Source: Pantoea brenneri (GTDB lineage Bacteria; Pseudomonadota; Gammaproteobacteria; Enterobacterales; Enterobacteriaceae). From it: a stretch of 64,000 bases of DNA. Of this stretch, positions 1 through 8,577 are shown piece by piece. Where the stretch lies: assembly GCA_002095305.1 (NCBI GenBank), contig MIEI01000007.1, positions 34,491 through 98,490 of the forward strand, written 5' to 3'. A program made the position numbers and the translations under genes. Under the pieces are notes generated by a model, which had not been told where the DNA came from, ran no database searches, and was given only the letters and a program-made list of their open reading frames with translations. Positions within the stretch are counted from its first letter, which is position 1. Every line of letters begins with the position of its first letter.

Positions 1-292
1 AGACGGTCACGGTCAGCACGTCGCCGATGCCGATACGGTATTCATAGTTCTGAATTTCGTTCTGCAGAGAAGGGTTCGCCTGAGCCACCAGAGGCTTAGG
101 ACGCATTTTCTCTACCAGCGTTGGGGTTAACGGAAAGACGTTGACGTACTTATCGATGTCAAAGTTGCTGTCCTGCTGCTCGATGACATCTTTTCCCGAT
201 GTGGAAAGGCGCTGACCTGGTTCGATCGTACACCCGCTAAGAAAAGTGGCAGATACCAGCAAGGGTATCAATTTCATTTTGATTGTAATCAT
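1..292 (-). CDS. wza: Polysaccharide export outer-membrane lipoprotein Wza/AmsH (5' part only)
   Basis: Only the N-terminal ~97 residues lie in the window; the gene continues past the left edge. The start codon at 292 gives a basic N-terminus, a short hydrophobic stretch and a lipobox ending LSGC, so the mature protein should be an acylated outer-membrane lipoprotein. A second ATG at 277 is an alternative start. The following residues lead into the periplasmic polysaccharide-export domain ([12 protein letters not shown] near the edge). Family members form the octameric channel through which group 1-type capsule or amylovoran/stewartan exopolysaccharide leaves the cell. It lies downstream of wbaP in the same direction, as amsG-amsH do in Erwinia. 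The 290-bp gap between them is long for an operon. Confidence 0.88.
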   Translation of the reverse strand, partial: MITIKMKLIPLLVSATFLSGCTIEPGQRLSTSGKDVIEQQDSNFDIDKYVNVFPLTPTLVEKMRPKPLVAQANPSLQNEIQNYEYRIGIGDVLTVTV

Positions 293-546
293 TTAGATCT
301 TCGCTATCAGTTATTGATTGATAGAGGCGAATACGCCGCTGTGTAAGCGTCCAACAAAAAGTAAAACTAACTTAATTAAGCACTGAACCTGTCGTTCATT
401 ATCCTTTGCTCCAATTGTTATAAGTAGTAACCATCCATCAGGGCGGAATAACAGTAGCAGAGGATTACGCAACGGTAATGACAATCTACTTTCTCCCTGA
501 CGATGGCCGCTAACAACGACACGCCTGACAACGGCACCGAACCACG

Positions 547-569
547 AGAGCGCGCGGTTAACGCGCTCT
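547..569 (-). other. Hairpin in the wbaP-wza intercistronic gap
   Basis: A perfect 8-bp inverted repeat (AGAGCGCG / CGCGCTCT, 7-nt loop) lies just after the wbaP stop. No U-tract follows on the minus strand, so it is not a classical terminator. It could be a partial attenuator or an RNA-stability element between the glycosyl-transfer and export genes. Nothing else is recognised in the 290-bp gap. Confidence 0.4.
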
Positions 570-582
570 TATCGCCTCACAA

Positions 583-2016
583 TCAATACGCACCGTCTCG
601 CTTCAACACCACACCGACTGTTTTAAACAGAATGGCGATGTCATTCCACAGTGACCAGTTTTTCACGTACCACGAGTCGAAATAGACGCGGGTTTCGTAG
701 TCAACATCATTACGACCGCTGACCTGCCACAATCCCGTCATGCCTGGCTTTGCCATCAGGTAATAATCAACATCACCGGCATAACGACAGAGTTCATCTT
801 CAATAACCGGACGGGGACCGACCAGGCTCATGTCGCCGCGCACCACGTTCCACAGCTGCGGCAACTCATCAAGGCTGGTTTTACGGATAAAATGGCCCAC
901 TTTGGTGATGCGCGGATCATTTTTCAGTTTGAAATCTTTGTCCCACTCCGCGCGCGCCACCGGGTCGGTACGCAGCACTTCTTCCAGCACTTCTTTAGAA
1001 TTAATCACCATCGAGCGGAACTTCAGGCATTTGAATTTACGGCCATTCATGCCAACACGCTCGTGTCCATAAATCGGTGGTCCACCGTCACGGCCGACCA
1101 GGAAACCCAGCACCAGCAGCGCCGGCATCAGCATCAGAATAATCGACAGGGCACCGACGATATCAAAGGCGCGCTTCAGGAAACGCGAGGTGCGTTTCGC
1201 CAGATTGTTCTGTACGCGTAAAATCATCACTTCGTGGCTGAAGATATACGCCATATCGGTGCCATACAACGGCACGCCGCGTAATGTCGGGATGACCGAT
1301 ACCGAACGACAATTGTGCATCGCCAGCGATTTCAGCCATTTATCACGGTACTGGCTCTGCTCGAACTCTACCGCCACGATAAACTGGGTTTCGCTGTTGG
1401 TCAGGCTCCACAGCTCCTGCTCATCACGCAACACCGGTACGCCGTCGAGAATGCTCTGCGGACAGGTGCCATCCACGTCGTAGAAGGCGATAACGTCAAA
1501 ACCCATCACCTCTTCGCTCTGCAGAGCCTGCCAGGCTTCGTGGGCATTTTTGCTGCTGCCGATAATAATGGTTTGCTTTTTCCACATCCCGTAATGGTTA
1601 AGCACCCGCTTAGAAAGCGCGCGGCAGGTCGGGATGAAAATAAGCGCCAGTACCCAGGTCAGTAACCAGACAAAACGCGACATCTGCCACTGCGACAATG
1701 CGGTAATCGACAGATCAATAACCGAGAATATAAGAATGGTACGAAAAATTTCTTTTAATTCGAACCAGAAAGGTTTGCGGTATGTATAGTGGCGCAGCCT
1801 TACCCAGAACCAGCCAATACAAATTACTGACAGGCAGATGTGGGTGGCAATTTTTAAATTCATTTCTTTTTCAGAAATATCTGCCAGTGGCGAATCAGAC
1901 TGCATATTAATTAGCATCATCGCCACAAAGAACGCTGCGTTGAAACAAATTAAGTCTGAGCAAGCCAGCATTAATTTGGTGATAAGACTTTTAAACGTAA
2001 ATTCTGTATCGCGCAT
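583..2016 (-). CDS. wbaP: Undecaprenyl-phosphate galactose phosphotransferase (WbaP/AmsG)
   Basis: First gene of the exopolysaccharide operon, 477 aa. It should transfer galactose-1-phosphate from UDP-galactose onto undecaprenyl phosphate in the inner membrane, starting repeat-unit assembly. Four or five hydrophobic segments occupy roughly residues 15-125. A CoA-binding-like central domain follows, then another membrane segment near 285-310. The C-terminal bacterial sugar-transferase domain shows KCLKFRSM, KTSLDELPQLWNVVRGDMS and VGPRPV, the hallmark of this family. Length and architecture equal Erwinia AmsG. The substrate could be glucose instead of galactose, because sequence alone does not separate WbaP-like enzymes fully. 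It is transcribed leftwards into wza from a long leader carrying a JUMPstart element. Confidence 0.93.
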   Translation of the reverse strand: MRDTEFTFKSLITKLMLACSDLICFNAAFFVAMMLINMQSDSPLADISEKEMNLKIATHICLSVICIGWFWVRLRHYTYRKPFWFELKEIFRTILIFSVIDLSITALSQWQMSRFVWLLTWVLALIFIPTCRALSKRVLNHYGMWKKQTIIIGSSKNAHEAWQALQSEEVMGFDVIAFYDVDGTCPQSILDGVPVLRDEQELWSLTNSETQFIVAVEFEQSQYRDKWLKSLAMHNCRSVSVIPTLRGVPLYGTDMAYIFSHEVMILRVQNNLAKRTSRFLKRAFDIVGALSIILMLMPALLVLGFLVGRDGGPPIYGHERVGMNGRKFKCLKFRSMVINSKEVLEEVLRTDPVARAEWDKDFKLKNDPRITKVGHFIRKTSLDELPQLWNVVRGDMSLVGPRPVIEDELCRYAGDVDYYLMAKPGMTGLWQVSGRNDVDYETRVYFDSWYVKNWSLWNDIAILFKTVGVVLKRDGAY

Positions 2017-2244
2017 ATTTAACTCTTTATTTTATTTCCTTAAACCCGCCACGTCTCTCACCTGTATATTTATTGAGCGGTATAAATTCTCAGGGCTGAG
2101 CCGTTTCTGAGGGGAGCTCCTGCGGCCTTTACGCCAACGATCTTAACCATAAAACCAGCATTATTGTGATTAATTCCAACAGATTACTCTGACTTTAATC
2201 GACCTTAACGGCGCTCATTTAATAAACGATAAACGCGATTCAGG

Positions 2245-2283
2245 CACGCTACCGCCCTTGGCTGTCGCTGCCAATACCGCTGT
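2245..2283 (-). promoter_or_regulatory. JUMPstart / ops element upstream of wbaP
   Basis: On the minus strand, 2256-2245 reads GGCGGTAGCGTG, an exact ops core. It is preceded by a degenerate JUMPstart (GGCAGCGACAGCCAAG). It lies about 230 bp upstream of the wbaP start. In enterobacterial capsule, LPS and exopolysaccharide operons this element pauses RNA polymerase and recruits RfaH, which suppresses polarity along the long operon. RfaH control here is inference from the element. Confidence 0.9.
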
Positions 2284-2424
2284 CATCATTCATATTGCTC
2301 TGCACGGGGCGTCGTATTGACGCTTAATGCATCAGTTATCGGACGAGATCACAATTCACAACATTTGACGTCGATGGGTCACGCGAATTACGACATGGGC
2401 GCAGACTTTTGCAAACTCGTTGCT

Positions 2425-2452
2425 ATACTAGTTATTACTGGCTTGTTTACAA
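2425..2452 (-). promoter_or_regulatory. Candidate promoter of the exopolysaccharide operon
   Basis: On the minus strand, TTGTAA (2452-2447) and TAGTAT (2430-2425) are separated by 16 bp. They lie upstream of the JUMPstart, which is where the operon promoter belongs. The rest of the 2017-2803 spacer holds no convincing gene. Confidence 0.45.
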
Positions 2453-2567
2453 GTAGGCCCCGCCATCCCTGGACTATTTTAGGAAAAAGACTACCAGCCA
2501 TTAGTATTGACGCCACAGCAGCAGTGCAATCCTTTCTTCATAATTCAGATTAATGCCATGTCGCCAT

Positions 2568-2581
2568 TAGGATAAATCGCA
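2568..2581 (-). promoter_or_regulatory. Candidate RcsAB box for wbaP/amsG
   Basis: The 14 bases TAGGATAAATCGCA match the published degenerate RcsAB box TRVGAAWAWTSYGR at 11 of 14 positions. They lie about 552-565 bp upstream of the wbaP start. As I recall, the amsG RcsAB box in Erwinia amylovora sits at nearly this distance. A second 11/14 match at 2480-2493 is closer to the candidate promoter, so the choice is not settled. Confidence 0.4.
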
Positions 2582-2803
2582 TAAGCAATACAGCGGGATA
2601 TCCCTGCATTTGAAAATATTACCCGTCATCTGTGCTGCTAACTCAGTGTGGATTTAATCAGATCATCTTCAACGCAGAGACAAAATTATTGCGGCTAAAT
2701 TGCTGCCAGCGGTTGCTCACCGCCGGTTCCGGCATTTGTACCGGGCGTCACACTCCACTATCATCAGACAAAATTCAATTAAAGACATTCAGGTGAATAA
2801 CGC

Positions 2804-4375
2804 ATGCTGGAGGTTATTGCAGATCCGTCGCTGTGGGCAGGATTAGTCACGCTAATCGTTCTTGAACTGGTTTTGGGCATCGATAACCTGGTGTTCATCG
2901 CCATTCTGGTTGAGAAGCTGCCTGCGACGTTGCGCGACCGTGCCAGGGTGATTGGCCTGCTGCTGGCGCTGGTCTGCCGTTTACTGCTACTGGCCTCGCT
3001 CTCCTGGCTGGTTACGCTGACCCAACCGTGGGTGACGCTGGCCGGTCACGCGTTTAGCGCGCGCGATCTGTTACTGCTGTCAGGCGGGATTTTCCTGCTG
3101 TTTAAAGCCACAACGGAGTTAAATTCGCGCCTAGAAGGCCATGATGATGACGCCGGTCAACAAAAAGGCGGCGCTAAATTCTGGCCAGTGATAGCGCAAA
3201 TCGTGGTTCTGGACGCCATTTTCTCGCTCGATGCGGTGATTACGGCAGTCGGAATGGTGAATGATTTACCGGTGATGATGATTGCGGTGACCATCGCCAT
3301 CCTGCTGATGCTGCTGGCCAGCAAACCCCTGACCCGCTTTGTCAACAGTCACCCGACCATTGTCATCCTCTGCTTAAGCTTTTTACTGATGATCGGCTTC
3401 AGCCTGGTGGCGGAAGGCTTTGGCTTTGCGATTCCGAAAGGCTACCTCTATGCCGCCATCGGCTTCTCGGTGCTGATTGAGGCGCTGAATCAACTGGCGC
3501 AGTTTAACCGTCGTCGGGTGCTCTCGGCTGGCCGGCCGTTACGTCAGCGCACTGCCGAAGCGGTACTGCGACTGCTGCGCGGCGAGGCGGAACCGGCCGA
3601 GCTGGATGTCAAAACCTCCTCACTGATTGCCGACAGTGACGCCACGATGCTGTTCAACCGCCAGGAACGGGTGATGATTGCCCGGGTGCTGGGACTGGGA
3701 CAGCGCCACGTTAACAGCATTATGACTTCGCGCCACGACGTTGAGCATATCGACCTGAGCGACGATCCGGCTGAGATCATGGCGCGCCTTGACCGTAATC
3801 AGCATACCCGGATTCTGGTTACCGACCACTCCAGCGAACCGCTCGGCGTGGTTCACGTTATCGATCTGCTGCATCAGTCGCTGCATAACAACTCCCTCGA
3901 TTTGCGGGCGCTGATTCGCCAGCCGCTGGTGTTTCCTGAACGCCTGACGCTGCTTCAGGCGCTGGAGCAGTTTCGCCAGGCGCATACCCATTTTGCCTTT
4001 GTGGTGGATGAGTTTGGATCGGTTGAGGGGGTGGTCACCCTGAGCGACGTGATGGAGACCATTGCCGGTAATCTGCCGAATGAGGCGGGCGAAACCGACG
4101 CGCGCTACGATATTCAGGTTCAGGGCGAAAACCACTGGATCGTCAACGGCCATATGCCGCTGGATGACCTGGCGCTGTATGTGAAATTACCGCTGGAAGC
4201 ACAGCGGGATTACCATACGCTGGCTGGCTTACTGATGGACCGGCTGCAACATATTCCGCAGGAAGGGGAAGAGGTGCAGCTGGGTGACTATCTGTTGCGG
4301 ACGCTGCAGGTAGAAAATCACCGGGTGCAGAAAGTCGAAATTCTGCAACAGCCGGCGATGGACTATCAGGTCTGA
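2804..4375 (+). CDS. yegH: TerC-family membrane protein with CBS and CorC/HlyC domains (YegH)
   Basis: 523 aa. Residues about 1-240 form a TerC-type integral membrane domain with seven hydrophobic segments and the typical acidic residues in GIDNLVF (near 26) and IFSLDAVIT (near 141). A CBS pair follows at roughly 300-420 ([34 protein letters not shown]), and a C-terminal CorC/HlyC transporter-associated domain at about 435-515. E. coli YegH has the same layout and nearly the same length. TerC proteins have been linked to metal-ion homeostasis, but no specific function is established for YegH. It is transcribed away from the capsule operon and towards asmA. Confidence 0.9.
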   Translation: MLEVIADPSLWAGLVTLIVLELVLGIDNLVFIAILVEKLPATLRDRARVIGLLLALVCRLLLLASLSWLVTLTQPWVTLAGHAFSARDLLLLSGGIFLLFKATTELNSRLEGHDDDAGQQKGGAKFWPVIAQIVVLDAIFSLDAVITAVGMVNDLPVMMIAVTIAILLMLLASKPLTRFVNSHPTIVILCLSFLLMIGFSLVAEGFGFAIPKGYLYAAIGFSVLIEALNQLAQFNRRRVLSAGRPLRQRTAEAVLRLLRGEAEPAELDVKTSSLIADSDATMLFNRQERVMIARVLGLGQRHVNSIMTSRHDVEHIDLSDDPAEIMARLDRNQHTRILVTDHSSEPLGVVHVIDLLHQSLHNNSLDLRALIRQPLVFPERLTLLQALEQFRQAHTHFAFVVDEFGSVEGVVTLSDVMETIAGNLPNEAGETDARYDIQVQGENHWIVNGHMPLDDLALYVKLPLEAQRDYHTLAGLLMDRLQHIPQEGEEVQLGDYLLRTLQVENHRVQKVEILQQPAMDYQV

Positions 4376-4378
4376 GGC

Positions 4379-4401
4379 GCTGCGCCGGTTACGGGCGCAG
4401 C
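4379..4401. other. Convergent hairpin between yegH and asmA
   Basis: A perfect 8-bp stem (GCTGCGCC / GGCGCAGC) spans the 13-bp gap and the asmA stop codon. No strong U-tract flanks it on either strand, so termination is uncertain, though its convergent position suits a bidirectional terminator or RNA 3'-end structure. Confidence 0.4.
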
Positions 4402-6212
4402 AGCTTCTGCATATTCTGTTTATTGTCGCTTTCCGGCTGACGCTCGATCCATTTGTCTAACCGCGACTTCGCCTCGTTCTGCAGCCGGTCGCGCAATACC
4501 TCATCCACCGGCAATGAATATTGCAGATCGTTCCAGCTGCCGTACATCCGCAGCGGGATTGGTTGATCGGCGAGCGCGGCCACCAGCTCTTCATCGCCTT
4601 TCCAGCCGCTGATCTTCAGCCCCAGCGTCACGTCGAGCTGCTGCTGCACCATGTTCACTTTGCCCTCTCCCTGCAGCGCCAGATGCTGACCGTTGCCGCT
4701 CAGCTGGCTGAAGCTGAGTTCGCCGCGGTTCAGCGCCAGCTGGCCGCTGATCTGATCGATGCCCTGATCCGGCTGGTCGTCGCTGCTGACGCGATTACTG
4801 GCCCGCGCCACCGCGCGGCGCACCATCTGCTGCAGATTGAGCTGTGCCAGTTTGAGATGGCTGGCGCTGATCGCCGCCCTGCCCTGCCAGCTGCGCTTCG
4901 CCTCGGCCACGCTCAGCGTGTCACCCGCCAGGTTGCCGTTCAGGCTCACCGTTCCCTGCAGGCTTTCCGGCAGTTCAAAGGCTTTAAGCAGCGGCTGAAT
5001 GTCAATCTGACTCAGCGCGGGCTGCAGGCTGATGTGGGTCACTGGCTGACGGATATCAATGCTGCCCGGAATCGAGAAACTCCCCTGCCCCAGACTGCCT
5101 TTCAGGGTGTTAAGCGTCATCAGGCCGCGTTGATTGGTGGCATCAATGGCCAGCCCGGTCAGTGGTAATCCGCGCCACAGCGCCTTATCGGCCTGCACTT
5201 TGAGCGCCAGGTCAAGGCTGTTAAGGGGTGAATCTGCGTTACTTGTCTCGCGCGGCTGCGCAATCACCGGCGAACGGGCTACCGTCGCCCGCTGTGCGCC
5301 CGGCGCGTCAGCCACCGACGTATCGGTCAGTAAATTGTCCAGATTCAGGTTACTGGCTTTGAGGTCGAGCGCCAGCCGCTGCGGCATTGCCAGGCGACCA
5401 TCGGCCTGACCGGTCAGGGTGCTGTCGTTGGCGGTTAGCTGCAGATTGCGCAATGCGAACTGCTGGTTATCGGCGTTCCAGTCAGCCTGGACACTCAGCG
5501 TGCCTTTGATCCCCTGCGCCGGCATATCCGCACCGGAGAGGGTGTAATCGAGCTGCTCTATCTGACCGCTGAGGCGGTGCGGATACTGCGCCGCATCCAG
5601 CTGGCCTTTCAGGTTAACGGTGGCGTTGCGCTGATTGCGCGTCAGGCTGGAACTCAGGGACAGCGTGGCTTGCTTACGCGCATCCTGTTCCAGATTGAGA
5701 TTGAAATCGCGGAAGTTATATTCGTCGCCGCCCGGCTGTTGCCAGATCAGCAAACTGTCGGCTACCCGCAGCTGGGCGATATCAAAAGACCAGCCGGTGG
5801 ACGGCGCAGAAGGCTCGGCGTTACGCGGTCCCTGCGGGGCGTTTTTCGCCGGTTGCGCGGCGCTGTCGGGCGTAACCCGCACCACCGCATTTTTCAGCAT
5901 CACCTGGGTCACGCTCAGCTGATGTGACAGCAGTGGCCAGAGATCGACATCCAGTCGCATATTGTCCGCCGTCACCAGCGGCTGGCTGGCACCGGGCGCG
6001 GTCAGGCTCATGCGGCCGGCCAGAATGCTGAGCTGCGGCCAGACGTGCCAGCGCAGATCGCCGCTGACCTGAAGCTGATAACCACTGCGTTGTTCAACCT
6101 GTTGCACCATGTAGGCACGAAAGTCGTTGGGATTTACCAGCAGCACCAGTGCGGTCATTCCCGCTACGACCACCACTAACAGGATGGCCAGCGTGGTTAT
6201 CACTCTCTTCAT
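4389..6212 (-). CDS. asmA: AsmA family outer-membrane assembly/lipid-trafficking protein
   Basis: 607 aa, close to E. coli AsmA (617). One N-terminal membrane anchor (residues about 5-27) is followed by a large periplasmic region with the AsmA N-terminal signature LLVNPNDFRAYMVQQVEQRSGY. The long repetitive beta-rich body is typical of the AsmA-like bridge family. AsmA affects outer-membrane protein assembly and LPS levels in E. coli, and the wider family carries phospholipids across the periplasm. It is the last gene of a leftward udk-dcd-asmA cluster, 15 bp after dcd, as in E. coli. Confidence 0.93.
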   Translation of the reverse strand: MKRVITTLAILLVVVVAGMTALVLLVNPNDFRAYMVQQVEQRSGYQLQVSGDLRWHVWPQLSILAGRMSLTAPGASQPLVTADNMRLDVDLWPLLSHQLSVTQVMLKNAVVRVTPDSAAQPAKNAPQGPRNAEPSAPSTGWSFDIAQLRVADSLLIWQQPGGDEYNFRDFNLNLEQDARKQATLSLSSSLTRNQRNATVNLKGQLDAAQYPHRLSGQIEQLDYTLSGADMPAQGIKGTLSVQADWNADNQQFALRNLQLTANDSTLTGQADGRLAMPQRLALDLKASNLNLDNLLTDTSVADAPGAQRATVARSPVIAQPRETSNADSPLNSLDLALKVQADKALWRGLPLTGLAIDATNQRGLMTLNTLKGSLGQGSFSIPGSIDIRQPVTHISLQPALSQIDIQPLLKAFELPESLQGTVSLNGNLAGDTLSVAEAKRSWQGRAAISASHLKLAQLNLQQMVRRAVARASNRVSSDDQPDQGIDQISGQLALNRGELSFSQLSGNGQHLALQGEGKVNMVQQQLDVTLGLKISGWKGDEELVAALADQPIPLRMYGSWNDLQYSLPVDEVLRDRLQNEAKSRLDKWIERQPESDNKQNMQKLLRP

Positions 6213-6227
6213 TACATCCTCAGTAAA

Positions 6228-6809
6228 TCAGTCTTTGTCGATACGGCTCGCGTCAGCGCCCTGCTGACCACGGTATTTTGCATCTTCACGTCGGTTATAG
6301 GGACGCGCCGCCGGCCCGGAAAGCGGTTCGAAGCTCAGCGCACCGATTAACATGCCAGGACGCAGCGCCAGCGGCAGTTTACCTGAGTTATAGAACTCCA
6401 GCACGATGCGCCCCTGCCAGCCGGGATCGATACGGTGCGCGGTGACATGCACCATCAGACCGAGTCGCGCCAGCGAAGAGCGTCCATCCAGCCAGCCAAC
6501 CAGATCGTCCGGCAGCGTGACCGACTCCAGCGTGACCGCCAGCGCCAGTTCACCGGGATGCAGGAAAAAGGCTTCGCCGTCCGGCAGCACGATTTCATCG
6601 CTCATGACCCGGTCCAGCGCCGCGCTCACTTCATGTTTCGGACCACTGAGATCGATATAAGCCGCAGTGTGGCCGCTGAACGTACGGAACTGATTGCCCA
6701 GCCGCACATCGACCGTGGCACCATTAATCCGCTCGACGGGCGGGCGTGGCTCAATGGCCAGCTTGCCATTATCCAGCCAGGCTTCAATATCGCGGTCGCA
6801 TAATCTCAT
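6228..6809 (-). CDS. dcd: dCTP deaminase
   Basis: 193 aa with the start at 6809 (MRLCDRD), the conserved family start; an in-frame ATG at 6875 would add 22 unrelated residues. The enzyme deaminates dCTP to dUTP, the main route to dTMP precursors in enterobacteria. The active-site segment GRSSLARLG (S111, R115) and catalytic Glu138 in GRIVLEFYN match E. coli Dcd residue for residue. It lies between udk and asmA in the order seen in E. coli, all leftward. Cytosolic homotrimer in the family. Confidence 0.96.
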   Translation of the reverse strand: MRLCDRDIEAWLDNGKLAIEPRPPVERINGATVDVRLGNQFRTFSGHTAAYIDLSGPKHEVSAALDRVMSDEIVLPDGEAFFLHPGELALAVTLESVTLPDDLVGWLDGRSSLARLGLMVHVTAHRIDPGWQGRIVLEFYNSGKLPLALRPGMLIGALSFEPLSGPAARPYNRREDAKYRGQQGADASRIDKD

Positions 6810-6892
6810 TGCGCTAACTCCATGACGTAAGTGTAGCGAACAGGCGCCATACTGCGTGCCGCCTGTGCGCATCACATCCAGACAGACGTGAA

Positions 6893-7534
6893 TTATTCAA
6901 AAAACTGATTGATTTTGGCTTTAAGAATATCAATAGCAATGCGGTTTTTCCCGCCGCGCGGCACAATGATATCGGCGTACTGTTTTGATGGCTCGATGAA
7001 CTGCAGGAACATCGGACGCACGGTTTTCTGGTACTGGCTCATCACCGAATCCATCGAACGGCCACGCTCATTCACGTCACGCTTCATGCGGCGCATCAGG
7101 CAGATGTCGAGCGGGGTATCAACGAAAATCGAGAAATTCAGTTCCTGACGCAGACGCGCATCGGTTAACAGCAGAATGCCTTCAAGGATAATCACCTTTT
7201 TCGGCTTCAGGTGCAGGGTTTCTGCGGTGCGGGTATGTTCAACGTAACTGTAGACCGGTAACTCAATATCCTGGCCGGCTTTAACCGCCTGCAAATGCTG
7301 TAACAGCAAATCATGATCCATCGCGCTTGGATGGTCATAATTGGTTTTAACCCTCTCTTCCATGGTGAGGTGACTTTGATCTTTGTAATAAGCATCTTCC
7401 GGGATAACCCCGATATGCTCGTCACCTACCTGATCACGGATTTCACGATAGAGCGTGCTGGCAATTAAACTTTTACCGGATGCGGAAGCGCCGGCAATGC
7501 CTACAATCACGCACTGATGAGACTTGTCAGTCAT
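6893..7534 (-). CDS. udk: Uridine/cytidine kinase
   Basis: 213 aa, the usual family length. It phosphorylates uridine and cytidine to UMP and CMP using GTP or ATP in pyrimidine salvage. The P-loop GASASGKS lies at residues 15-22. The central segment with [17 protein letters not shown] and [10 protein letters not shown] is characteristic of uridine kinase. It begins the udk-dcd-asmA cluster, 83 bp before dcd, so dcd may share its transcript. Functionally it links to cdd further along in this window, since both feed pyrimidine nucleoside salvage. Confidence 0.96.
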   Translation of the reverse strand: MTDKSHQCVIVGIAGASASGKSLIASTLYREIRDQVGDEHIGVIPEDAYYKDQSHLTMEERVKTNYDHPSAMDHDLLLQHLQAVKAGQDIELPVYSYVEHTRTAETLHLKPKKVIILEGILLLTDARLRQELNFSIFVDTPLDICLMRRMKRDVNERGRSMDSVMSQYQKTVRPMFLQFIEPSKQYADIIVPRGGKNRIAIDILKAKINQFFE

Positions 7535-7807
7535 ACTTTTTTAAGACCTGATAACTGGAGCCTGCCACTGGTCACGCATTACGCGTCCAGATGACGGGCC
7601 GAAATGGAGAGGGTGTGTTCGCGCTAAGTATAGGGATTTCGGCGTTTTGATGCCAGAGAAATGGCGCGGGTGACTTTTCAGACTTTCTCCTTTGGACGTC
7701 ACTCATTTCACCGATAAACTAAGCACACACTGTAATATAAATAAAACCGCCTGTGCGGCGCGCTCAACGCGTGTCTGCCGGGTACGATCGATCCCATCAG
7801 GAGTTGT

Positions 7808-8422
7808 ATGCTCTGGAAGACTTTGACCTATTTTGGCGACAGCATGCTGTTGATTCCGACAGCGGTGCTTATTGCGCTGATTTTGCCGTGGAAGAGTGAT
7901 AACCACCGGACGGTGCTCTATTGGGTGGTCGCCTTTGGCCTCGCCGGACTGCTGGTCAGCCTGTCAAAAATTTTGTTCCTCGGCTTTGGTATTGGCAGCG
8001 CACGCTTTAATTTTACCGGCTTCAGCGGCCATAGCGCGATGTCCGCCACCCTGTGGCCGGTGATGCTGTGGCTGATTTCGGGCCGCTGGTCCGCCCTGTG
8101 GCGCGGCGCTGCCATTGCCGTCGGCTATATGATCCCGCTGATGGTGGGCTTCTCGCGCCTGGTGATCCACGCCCATTCCAAAAGCGAAGTGGCGACCGGC
8201 CTGCTGCTCGGCTTCACCCTGAGCACCGTCTTCCTGATTTCGCAGCGTCGTACCGCCCTCAAAGGGTTCAGCTGGCCGCAGGTTGGCGCCGCGCTGTTAG
8301 TGCCATTTGTCCTGTTAAGTCATGGCCGGGTAGCCACCACCCAGCAGTTCCTCGAACGTTTTTCCGCCAGCCTGGCCGGCCTGGAAAAGCCTTACACCCG
8401 CGCTGACCTTTTCCGCCAGTAA
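7808..8422 (+). CDS. PAP2-like membrane phosphatase-family protein
   Basis: 204 aa with about five to six hydrophobic helices. Two PAP2 motifs are recognisable: FSGHSAMSAT (motif 2, SGH) near residue 73, and SRLVIHAHSKSE (motif 3, SR-x5-H) near 117-128. The usual terminal Asp of motif 3 is Glu, and motif 1 (K...RP) is not clear, so catalytic competence is uncertain. Family members dephosphorylate lipid pyrophosphates or phosphatidates at the membrane. The gene sits between udk and yegE, which are neighbours in E. coli, so it is an insertion relative to that order. It starts shortly after a GGAG ribosome-binding sequence at 7799-7802. Confidence 0.75.
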   Translation: MLWKTLTYFGDSMLLIPTAVLIALILPWKSDNHRTVLYWVVAFGLAGLLVSLSKILFLGFGIGSARFNFTGFSGHSAMSATLWPVMLWLISGRWSALWRGAAIAVGYMIPLMVGFSRLVIHAHSKSEVATGLLLGFTLSTVFLISQRRTALKGFSWPQVGAALLVPFVLLSHGRVATTQQFLERFSASLAGLEKPYTRADLFRQ

Positions 8423-8577
8423 TCAAAGGCTAACTTTCTCTGCCCGTCAATTCGCCGAATAACGGGCAACTTTGATTTCCCCCCTTTTTTCTTGACTGAA
8501 TGTGCTAGCATGCTGAAAGAGAATGACTGGTGCATATTTCGCCGTTGCGGAACCCCTGCACCCTGCCGGACGTCTGC

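Noticed and set aside
2317..2553. 78-codon rightward open frame in the capsule-operon leader
   Set aside because: It runs through the candidate promoter and RcsAB region, has no ribosome-binding site I accept and no family resemblance.
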